From contig JBLWGC010000185.1 in NCBI GenBank assembly GCA_048772705.1, forward strand, positions 1-64,000: a DNA stretch of 64,000 nt, read 5' to 3'. Shown one piece after another: positions 24,794 through 36,494 of the stretch; position 1 is the first letter of the stretch; the number at the start of each line of letters is the position of its first letter. The DNA is from Leidyana gryllorum EB-2025a. Taxonomy: Eukaryota > Apicomplexa. Under the pieces are notes generated by a model. That model saw only the letters and a list, made by a program, of their open reading frames with translations, did not search any database and was not told the origin of the DNA. The position numbers and the translations under genes are program-made.

Positions 24794-25777
24794 ATGTCAA
24801 ACGACCGCTCACTTGTTGCGAAACTTAAGTGCTTCAAGCTTGCGGCAGGAGCTGTAGCTGCGTTAGCTGTGGGCTTTTACGTCTATAAGCAGTATTACGC
24901 CAAACAAGCGGAACCTACTACGAATGAAAAGGCAGTAGCCTCCCAGACTGAGGAGCCTGCTAAGCCGAAAACAATCAATCTCGCCCAGGTAACGCGTTCC
25001 AGTGGTAACAGGAGTGTAATCGGGTAGCAGGCTGACCGAGAGGATGTGATCCAGCTGCTACGTGAGGTTTCTGATGTTCAAAAAGAGCTTGCTCGGTTGA
25101 TGGAGAAAGTGATGGGGGAAGTGGTGGAGAAGGACCTAAAGTAAGTCGCAATTGATGTAAAGGTGAGATTGACTGGTGGCTGCAGCATTGTGGAGACGTA
25201 CAAGCTGTTGCGAGCCAGCGAACCTGCTGATCCCTTGGATGCTCACGGGCTGACGATAGCCGGTTTTGATAGCTTGCTGGAGCGTTTTGCAGCAGACAAG
25301 GGTAAGATCGGCGGGTGTTTGATTATTATTGTTGTTCTCTCATCGTCAGAGGTTCACCAAATGATTATTGAAGTTATCCAGGGGCCTTCGCCTTTGACTC
25401 AGCCCAGCGGTCGTCCTTCGCAGGATTTGACTCCGGATATGTTGGTGCAGATCAATGCTGCCATGAGGGACAAGTTGCGGGAGACTGCTGAGGAGTTGAT
25501 AGCTCGTCAGTCTGAGTTTGAGGGCCCTTATGAGACACGAACGGCGAGTTTGACGGCTCAGTCTATGGTGGGCGCGTTTGTGCAGAAGCAGTTTGGTGTG
25601 ACTCCGGAAGAGGTGGAGCGGTCGATGAGCATTTACACCTACCAGTTGTCGTCTCGGGAAGACTTTGCGGCGATCAATGAGGACATTCAGGCGATAATGA
25701 CCAAGTTACAGAACACATCGGTTGCTGCGCCTGCTGTGGCGGCTTCATCGTCTCCGGAGGTTGGCACAAAAGCGTAG
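24794..25777 (+). CDS. Membrane-anchored coiled-coil protein, 282 aa
   Basis: Four exons (24794-24988, 25031-25140, 25186-25301, 25350-25777). The GT-AG introns of 42, 45 and 48 nt keep phase. Residues of about 15-33 form one membrane segment (AAGAVAALAVGFYVY) with a basic flank on each side and no cleavage site, so a signal anchor is likely. Residues of about 66-100 form a probable coiled coil (QLLREVSDVQKELARLMEK). The C-terminal 140 residues are helical and charged. No family was recognised; an organelle outer-membrane or ER anchor is possible. The 29-bp gap from the previous stop contains a T-rich stretch and an AG just before the ATG. Confidence 0.75.
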
Positions 25778-26314
25778 AGACGGGTGTTTTTATAACAATC
25801 TGACTGCTTCTTTTGACGGGGCGACAATTGTAGACAGAGAGAGGCGGTGATTAAGATTGATTGAGATCAGATGAAAAAAAGACGAGCTTTGCTTTGCTTT
25901 GCTTTGCTTTGTCTTTGCTTTGACTCCGTTTCGCATTAACGAGATCGTTTTCTACACCCTCGACTTGAGAGTGAGGCTGTCAGCGAGCCAATGAGCCAAC
26001 AGTCAGTCCATTAGTTTATAGTCGTCGTAGAATAGCCTCCGCCAGTAATGACAGTGAGTCACATATTTTCAAACAGAAGCGCGCACACAGGTATACAATC
26101 ACACACGGGCGCGCGCCCGCGCCCATCCCCACTCCATGGGGGTAAGACTCCTCTCGACAACGACTTCCACACGCACTGTAGACGCCCCAGACGAGTCTCA
26201 AGCAGACCGAATTGTGCACAAAGGAGGGTAATTCTTTGCATTCAATCTTGTATGCGTCTGTGTGTGTGTAGTGTCACCAACAAGGCGGGCTGGGTCGGTG
26301 TATGTTCGCTCTCT
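25778..26314. other. Convergent intergenic region, no gene seen
   Basis: 537 bp between the stop of the 282-aa protein (plus) and the stop of Rpp20 (minus). It holds a GCTTT tract, a CG-rich alternating run near 26108-26125 and short CA/GT runs. I found no convincing ORF, tRNA cloverleaf or Sm site. It is probably two 3' untranslated regions plus spacer, and is the longest gene-free convergent gap in the window. Confidence 0.5.
25886..25922 (+). repeat. GCTTT pentanucleotide tract
   Basis: About five tandem GCTTT units followed by an imperfect unit, just after the 282-aa protein gene and following an A7 run. It is a simple-sequence tract in the probable 3' untranslated region. Confidence 0.85.
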
Positions 26315-26752
26315 CTAAGTGCGAGTGAATATGTCAATCTGAATTGTGGAGACCAATCGGCTGACAACTTTTGGGTCATAGCCCTGCATCAGTCATTACA
26401 CATTCAGATCAGCTACTAAAGGCCTTACCTGCTCGGTTTCACTCCCCGTTGGCGACTCGTTTCCAGTCGTTTCCAACAAGTCTAAGGACTCTGTGGTCCC
26501 AATATCGATCCTGTAGTTCTCAATCAAATGCGGCCACCGAGCCACAGTGTCCTGGAATAGCATCAGCGCGCCCTTGATGGTGCTCCCGGCTCCGAACAGC
26601 CGAACAGCCGGCCCCGTGTCTCCCACTTCGCGGCGAAAATGGACAAGTAATTTCTCCACTCGCTTGGTATATACAATTAGAGGATGATGGCGCGTGACGT
26701 AAATATCGCGGCAGCCCGCCGGCTCGTGCGGCAGTGGGAGGCGGTCAGTCAT
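26315..26752 (-). CDS. POP7: RNase P/MRP subunit Rpp20 (Pop7), Alba family
   Basis: Two exons (26429-26752 and 26315-26383) joined by a 45-nt intron in phase 0; product 130 aa. Rpp20/Pop7 is an Alba-fold subunit of RNase P and RNase MRP. It pairs with Rpp25 to bind the RNA and so supports tRNA 5' processing and rRNA processing in the nucleus. The match rests on the DIYVTR start of the fold, the VRLFGAGSTIKGALML segment (compare the IHGLGLAINRAINIAL segment of human POP7), the TTESLDLL strand and the small last exon, which supplies the final strand (STIQIDIF). Without that exon the fold would be incomplete. Its start codon lies 26 bp from that of adenylosuccinate lyase on the other strand. Confidence 0.8.
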
Positions 26753-26778
26753 TGAAGATGGGTTTTTGACTTTTTTTG
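26753..26778. promoter_or_regulatory. 26-bp divergent start-codon spacer
   Basis: The only DNA between the ATGs of Rpp20 (minus) and adenylosuccinate lyase (plus). It contains T5 and T7 runs. Any core promoter for either gene must overlap the other gene's coding sequence. The role is inferred from position. Confidence 0.4.
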
Positions 26779-28569
<1,791 letters not shown>

Positions 28570-28669
28570 GTAGTGTTAGCGTGAGCGCGATAGGTAGAGA
28601 GGAGGCGAAATTCAGTGTGATATCATAAAAAGGCACGGGATTCTATCAATTCACACAGTGTAACGACCA

Positions 28670-31600
28670 ATGGCCTATTCGGCCAATGAGTTACTCTATC
28701 CTGACGCGGCTGCGCAGGTGCGGAGGTCCTTAGTGACCCCGTACGCTTTGGATGAGGCGGACCCGGCTGCGGAAGCGGCTCTGAGAGCGCGCGGAATCAA
28801 CCCCGATCCAGACTCTATTCTCGAGTCGCGTTCCACGACTACTGACATAAATGGCGTTGAGACAGAGTAAGGCGGTGAAGAGAGGTGACAAAGGGAATTA
28901 CGGCTTCGCAGAGTGTCACACGTAGAGGGTCAGCGTCAATTTCGTACCCGGCTGAACAAGTCGAAGAGGAATCGGATCAAACATGGGGCGAGTTTCACAA
29001 TGAGATACTCTTTGGAGAATGTGGAGGTTGCGATCACCATGTGGGATATCCGTCGCACGTTGGCTCAACGGGCGTGTATCAAATCAATCAGTCGGCGTGG
29101 AGGAACTCAGAGTAAAGACGAGGTGGAGGTGGAACTGTTCTCTGAGAGCTGTATGAAACTGTTTGAGAGCGGTGACCGTTTGCCCATGAAGCATTTGGAG
29201 AACGACGCCACATTGGTCATTGCCCATATCTACGAACAAACATACGGCGTTTCTTCTTCAATCTGTGTGTTTGGCCAACGGTTCATGTGGGGAGACTTGG
29301 TGAGGCCCATTAATCGTTCTGAGTCTGTTGAATTGACTATGCGCGCAGCTGACTTCGTTCAAACACTTGGTGATGGGTCCACAGATCGATGCCAATTGTC
29401 GGGAAGTCCCGATGGTGGCGAAGATTGAGACAGAGGAGGATCTCAACGACGCTTTAATGCCAATCGACTGGTTTGGTCCCCTCGGACACAGAGGGAAAGC
29501 TCGCGACAAAGTGATTGTCATCTTTGACTTGGTGGGTGCGGTCCTTCGATTTTGATATTCACTTCTCCATACCGCGGCGCAGAACTATCATCGGATTGAA
29601 GTCCTTCTGAACATTATGCACGAAAGGCTCGAGGACCCGGGACCAGCGAAGCCCCGTCAGTGGGACACCCAGTGAGTGTTTCGCGCCCTCTCTCCCCCCC
29701 ACTGTGTCTGTCTGTCTGTCTCTTCAGGCCCGTACGTTTGACATTGCGAGCCCATCAGACGTGGGGTAACCGAATTCACCTGGTGAAGCGAGTGGATGCG
29801 AATCTGAACGCTGTTCATGACAGTCTGTATTTGTGGATAGATTATAAATATCCGCCAGCGGTCTGGAGAGCCCCATATCGTGATGAACAGCCCCTGGAAT
29901 ACAACTTGAAAGATTACGAGTGGTTGGAGACGAGTGTTCATCACGATTTTGAGGAGGGATTCAACCGGGAGGGTGAGATCACTCGCCGACCCGAGCGTCT
30001 CGCAGAGTGGAGTCTTGAGGCCAAGATGAAAGGGGTGACAGAGTATTGGGGAATGCTCATCCACACCACCACCGTGATGGCTCGCGACTCGGGCGGGAGG
30101 AAACAGGATATGAGTTTGGAACTCAGGCGAAGTTTGGGAAACGGCGGGTACACTGCACGGGACTCCCGCGTTCGCGGAGGCGATAACTTTAAGTACTTTC
30201 TGGAAGTCAAAGGACACTCATATCAAGTTCGACAACAGGGAATCGAAGATTACTTCAAACGGGTTCAGGCCAAGCGACATTATTTGGTATGGGGTCTGAT
30301 GGCAATGGCGGTGCAGAATGGGTACATTCCCAAGCGATGGATATCACAGTATCTCCAAAACTATCACAGCGACAAGAAGAGCGCTGCGAAGGAGAAGCGC
30401 GAGTACTTACTATACGTCGTTTCAGAGTCGGCTGAAACTACACTCGTCGGAGACGGGCTTTGCTATACGGCTTTGAATGCAATGCTTCGCAAGTGTAATA
30501 AGGACGGATCAAAGAAACGCTCTCTCTTCGTTTTCAATGACTGTTTGAAGCAAAATCGGGGAACCAATCCCACTCTGCCAATGGCGATGGACTTTCAATG
30601 TAATTTGTTCCACGCGTACATTACTCCGACCAAAATCCTTCTCGAGGGACCTTTCAATGAAATCAGCAATCGAGTCCTCCGGAAACACGCCAAACACGTG
30701 ACCCAATTCATGCGAGGCACCTTCTGCAGTAAGTTGTCGATCGTTCACCAAACATTGTACACTGTCAATCTTCAATCTCAGCGTCTGATCGTCAAGTCAT
30801 CTTTTTCAATGAGCCCACTGACGAGCTGAAAGCTGAGAAGATCAAACTTACATTCGCTTCGGGTTTCTATATCGCCAACAAGAAGTTTGACTTTCTGTGC
30901 TACGGCAATTCTCAGTTGAGATCCAAGTCTTTCTGGCTGTTCCACGTCTCAAAAGACTTCCCAGACCTCAATCCACGCACCATTATGGGTGACCTCGGCG
31001 ACTTCCAGAGCCTCCCCCAACCCGGCAAACGGGCTGCCAGAATGGGACAATGTTTCTCCTCCACTCGCCCAGCCATCACATTGGAAGCGGATGAGAAAAT
31101 GGTTCACAATGATATCACTGACCCCATGGGAGCCCCGGCTGAATACAGTGAGAAAATGGACGCTGGTAAGCAATAAAACAGAATCGATCAAATGCTAACG
31201 ACTCTTTCCTCTCCTCAGACTTTGAGTTCACCGATGGCGTTGGTGTCTGTTCACTGGCATTGATGAAAAGTGTCGCTGCAAGTCTCCGTCTAGACTTTAT
31301 CCCCTCTGCTGTACAGGTAGGTTCCATCTAACACACACGCGCGCACACACAGAGACACGCCATGTTGACACAGATCCGTTTCCAAGGGTGTAAGGGGATG
31401 CTGGCGATTGATTTGGAGAAGTTTGGACCAAAGTCGCGGCTGCAGGTGATCTTCAGGAAATCTCAACAGAAGTTCAGATCTAATGAGTCGACTTTGGAGA
31501 TTCTCAAATACTGCAAGTTCACTCCTCTTTGTTTGAATCATCAGATTTTGACCATGCTGGACACCTTGGGATGTCCTGAGGACCCCTTTATGACTTTGGT

Positions 31601-34600
31601 ACAACAAGAGTTGGCCAACTTGGGACGTCTTTTTGATAGTCGAGTCGCCGCCCTGAGGTTCCTGGAGTACTGTGGGACACTGAGCTCTACACTGGGCCTG
31701 GTCATACAACTCCTCCGATTCGGATTTCTACCCCGCCGAGACAATTTTCTGAGGAATACACTGGAACACCTTCGGACGTGGTACTGCCGAAACCGAATGC
31801 TCTCATTCCACATCCCCGTTCCCGAGGGAGCCATATTGTTTGGAGTGTTCGACGAGACGCAGACTCTGTACTACGATGACGGAGACGGGATACCAGAAGT
31901 TTACATAAAGATCAATGGGTCCAGCCGTCACCTTATCCGTCAGAAACAACATGGGCCCCGCAGACGCCACGACGCGTCCCTGTTGTCGTTTCAGAATGCC
32001 TTCATGTTGATAGACGACGACGCCGCGTTCATCAACGAGGGGCCGGGACCGACCCATCGATTCGGATCTGATCCGACAAAGTCGGCAGCCATCCGGGAAG
32101 ATGAGTTGGAGGACGCCAACATTGCCAACAGAGAAGATTTGACTGAATCCACTGACCATTTGGTCTTGGAAGGAGAGGTCATTAAGGGTTATGTATTGCT
32201 GACAAAGTGTCCGGTCACACATCCTGGAGACATTCTCGTGGCCAAAGCAGTCGACAATCCTCACTTGGGACATATGGTCAATGTTCTCGTGTTTCCCGGT
32301 CCCCGGCCAAAGATGGAAGCTCGTCGACCAGATTACGTTGATGAATTGAATCCGCGTCATCCGGGGCATAGTGTGGATGGGTTCTGGACTGGCCGGCGTC
32401 CGATCCCCAATATGATGTCTGGCAGTGACTTGGACGGCGATGAGTACCATATTATCTGGCAGAAAGACATCGTTGAGCCTATCCTCAAAGCGCATCTGGC
32501 CACTCAGTATTGTCGCAATCCCCCAGCGCGTTTCTTCCTCCCACATTACAAGAATCCTCTCGACACCAGCGAAGGACTCAACACCAAAACCACCAAGGAT
32601 TTCTACCATGCGTACCAACGAAACGCAAATCTCGGCCTCATAGCCAACGCACAACTCTCTCAAGCCCACCAAAAGGACAATTATATCACCTTAGAGTGGA
32701 GCAAAGACAATCCGCCCCACCCGCCACCGGTGGCTCATAAAGGGGCCTCGCAAGAATGTCTCGAACTCTCCGAACTGCACTCGGCCGCGGTCGATTTCGG
32801 GAAGACGCAGAAACCAGCCCTCTTGGATCCGAGGCTACGGCCTTCCCGCAACCCCCACTTTATGGATCCCCTCAGACTCGTGAGTCGCGTTTCGATCAAC
32901 GCACTTCACATCCGTCCTGCAGAAAAGTATGCGAACGTTCGAATCCGACTCAATGTTGGGACGGCTGTTCAATACAATTGAGGGCAAACTGGACGACTTT
33001 GTCGGTGGTTACGACTCGCCAGGTGAGAGAGACAGAAAGGTGTGGCCCCAGAATTTCAATCAATAACGACGTCGTCGCTGCTGCAGATGGGATGGCCTCG
33101 CAATTCGGAAACAAAGAGGTGTTGGTCAATTTCATCGGCTATTATCAGCGCCATAGAGGCGAGTCTCCGGGTATTTTCGATCCCGTCAACAGTCCGTCCG
33201 CTCGATTCGAGGCGTGTGAGGCCTTGAGCGAGCCCCTCTTCATGTACGACGGCGAAACTCTGTACCATTTCCCTTTGTCTCGCGAGCCAGAAGCCCAGCT
33301 CAAGTCCGGAATGACCAGCGCTGTCGACAATTGGCAGCCAATGGCGAAACAGAGGCCCAAGGAACTCGCTTTCCGCCAACTGCGTTTGGTCTACCGTCTC
33401 GAATTCGTTGAGCACAGCGATCCGGCTCTCACAGCCCAAGACATCGCTGTCTTCTGGGAGAGTCTATTTTGCTATGGACAGAGTCAAGCCGACGAACAGG
33501 GCAGATACAGCGAAGTCAGATCTTCTCAGCCGTGTAAATTCAGAAAGATGGCCGCGGTACACACCGAGAGCCGATCAAATCTGGTAGAGGTGAGTGAGAC
33601 GAATGAATATCTCTCCCAGCACATCGCAATCAGAGCGGCTCACGGTGGTTCAAACCTCGGGAGGACTCCAGTGGTCGACGAAGGACAGTGTTGTTCCTCG
33701 CCATTTGTCCAATAGTCGGCATGGGCCGCAATGGCAGAATTGCCGCCACCCTCCGATTCCGTCTTGTAGGAACAGCAGAAGACTCCACCACAATACAGTT
33801 GGGACACTCCAAGTATATTGACGTCAACGATGAGTTGGAACGCACAGCGGTGTGGACACCGACTGAAACTGGTGGCGCACCGCTCTCTAAAGATTGGATT
33901 GTGAATACCGACAGGGGAGATAAAGCGGCAGACAAAGATGACGCACCCAGCCCCATACAGAGAACCGAGGAGGCCAGTTTGTTCACTCTGATGCATGACA
34001 TCGCCTGGAATCTGCATAAAGCCGGTGTCGACAAGTACCGAAAGAATGAGAAGCGATATCAGAGTCTCATGGATGAAACCAGAAGATTACCAACTTGGTT
34101 CTCGGAGCGGGTAGTTGGTGCAATGTTGCTGCGCCCGTTCTTGAAATATGTGGTCACTCAGATCCAAGACCGACTGATTGCCAAAATGCCAGAACAGGAA
34201 CAACTCCTAAGAGAGCTGTTCGCCTACGATCCAACCGACGGAGTGCCCAAAGACAACCCCAACCACGGCATTCCCGAGGAGGAATTGGCACTGCGTCAAC
34301 ATCGGCGATTGCTTTTCGAACGAGACATCCTGAAACTGCTTGTGAAGCACGGAGGCTTCTTGGAATACTTTGCGGTAAGATTTCCGGCCGTGTCTCTCTG
34401 CGTGTGTGTGTGTGTGTGTGTGTGTGCGGTGGAGTTGAGCTGTGTGTGTGCGATGGAGTAGAGCTGTGTCTGTCGATGTGGCTCTGGCTCTGCCTGTGCC
34501 AGTGCCAGTGCGTGTGCTCCCCGACCCACTGTTCTTTACTTCTAACTTTATTACGATAGTTCTTGGCGCCTGCGCCACTCAATCAACCCGACAAGAAGCG

Positions 34601-36479
34601 TTTCTTCTTGTATGCGGGGACTCCACCTACTTTCACGGAGTTTGACAACAGTGACATGATGGGGTTTCTGCGAGGGCGACGATTTATCGCGTGCGCCTTG
34701 ACAGGAACTTGGCGCACGTTGTCGGATTTGTTTCTGCCGGTGCCCCGGTGCAGGTTGTTTCCTAAAGCAATTTACACAGCACTGAAGGCGGCTGCAGCTA
34801 CAGATCGAGACCCGATGGACGTCTTTGAGGCGTTGTACAATGTACCGGAGCACCCCCCTTGGTGTCTGCCGTATGATCAAGAGTGGCTTGAATTGCCTGA
34901 CGACTTTTCTTTCCAAACGAAACTCCGGCTGCATCCCGAGCTGGCCAAAAGGGCGGATCTGAAATGGTATCTGTGGCTGCCCACCAATATGGCATTCCAG
35001 ATGTGCGACGAGAAGCGGTATACGAGTGAGACTCACCGAAAATTGGAAGGCTTTGACTCCAAGCTGCCGGAGCTTCCAGTGGAACAATTCCACTACGCGC
35101 TTCGGCACCAGGAGTTTGCTGTGGTGAGTTTTAAAGCGGGGTGGCGGCTTTTAGGCTCAATGTTTTGCAGTTCAACCCGAATAAAGTGCACCAATTGGGT
35201 CAATACATGTGGAAGACTCGGGGTCACTTCTTGCCGGATCCCGATATGCACGATTACAATCAGCAATTCGGGGGTTACGACGCAAAGCGATGTGAGAAGG
35301 CTCTCAGGATCCGGACAGGGACTGGGTTCCAACGAGATCTACTTCACAAAGATTTGGGTAAATACCTCGCATCTGCCATCAAGTTGGGCCGGGAGTTTGT
35401 GGACGAAGCCCGCAATCTCCTGAATGCGTTGGGGATGGACGTCAATCACGACGAGGCTGTTCTGGTGACTGCTTGTATCATCAAAACGGCTGACACGAAG
35501 AGGGACGAGAGAGAAGAGCGAGTTCAGTATGGAGTGGAGAAGTTACAGGCACACATGCGCGCCAGGGCTTTTCGATCCGGGAGGGACGATGAGGAGAATC
35601 AGATGGATCGGCAAGAAGCATTGGCCCGGGCGTCGGCGGCGTATGTTGTAGCGACTCTCCATCTCTTCGACTGCAGCCGGACGCCCTTCTTGGCGTACCG
35701 GATTGTTCCAAAGCGGCAGGAGAGCAAAGAGTGGATTCAGTCCCAAGGGAAGCAATTGCAAGCAGCCCGGGCACGATGGTTCCAAAAGAGGTCAAACACT
35801 CCCAGCTGCTTCACCTTCCCGTACTTTGTGTATCACGCACAATTGAGCGAGCTGAAAGCAATGTGAGTTTAATGGCTGTTGAGTGACTTTCATTTTCTCT
35901 TTACGTTCGCGCAGGAGCTTACGGTGGCAAGCGACTGCATCGGAGGAATGCTTGATCAAGTCTGCTCTGTATCAGCGGATTGATCGCGCTTCGTTTGCCG
36001 AGTTGAGAGAGTTGGCTATGAAAGATTCGACTCCGGTCAGCGGGCCGGGAATGGACGATGTGCCGGGGAAACCCCTGAAAGAGAATAGGGTGGACGATAT
36101 CGATCCGGTGGCTAGTCTGTTCAAAGTCACTGAACGCAACGCTGCTTCGTGGCGTTTGAGTCTGCAGGCGGAGATCGACGAAATTGATCGCAAATCGCGT
36201 GTGGCGGCCCGCCACGGACTGGACGATGAGGAGGAGGAAGACCAAGATACATTACGGCACATAGCCGCGGTCAGCGGGAGCACGCACGGACGGCCACTCG
36301 ATTCGTTTATGTTTGGTGGAGGTGGAGGGGGTGACAAGCTTTGGGACACGGAGAAGAAGGTTGCGATGATACAACAGAGGATCACTGTGAGCACCGAGGA
36401 GACACTGAGTTACTATCCGACGGACTTTGACGAGTTGGAGTTGGAGGTGTTGGGAGATGCGGAGCCTTTGAACGTCTAA
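28670..36479 (+). CDS. Cellular RNA-dependent RNA polymerase (RNAi type), 2336 aa
   Basis: Fourteen exons: 28670-28866, 28912-29299, 29349-29531, 29583-29671, 29728-30728, 30782-31165, 31219-31316, 31374-32879, 32923-33022, 33087-33589, 33634-34374, 34560-35123, 35171-35862, 35915-36479. All introns are GT-AG and phases close. Proteins of this family copy single-stranded RNA into double-stranded RNA for Dicer. The core lies at about residues 750-1290: FEFTDGVG, IRFQGCKGML, the VPEGAILFGVFDET strand, HPGDILVAKAV, and the catalytic SGSDLDGDEY with Asp1132, Asp1134 and Asp1136. It is followed by LGLIANAQL and ELHSAAVDFGKT, which are typical of eukaryotic RDR proteins. About 700 residues precede the core and about 1,000 follow it, with no domain I recognise, so the protein is roughly twice the usual RDR length. 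No helicase motifs were seen. The stop is 15 bp from the Spb1 start. Confidence 0.92.
34400..34427 (+). repeat. GT microsatellite inside an RdRP intron
   Basis: A (GT)n run followed by GTGCCA-type repeats within the 185-nt intron 34375-34559. The intron's open reading across GT repeats gives Cys/Val-rich shadow peptides, which I excluded from the protein. Confidence 0.9.
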
Positions 36480-36494
36480 TTTTTTTCGGAGGCA

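Noticed and set aside
25778-26314. tRNA or snRNA gene in the largest convergent gap
   Set aside because: I looked for A/B-box-like segments, T-loop sequence and Sm sites on both strands and found nothing convincing; a covariance-model scan would be decisive.
28670-36479. RdRP as an inserted viral polymerase
   Set aside because: The catalytic motif is DLDGD with the flanking motifs of the eukaryotic RNAi polymerase family, and the gene has 13 spliceosomal introns like its neighbours; it is a host gene.
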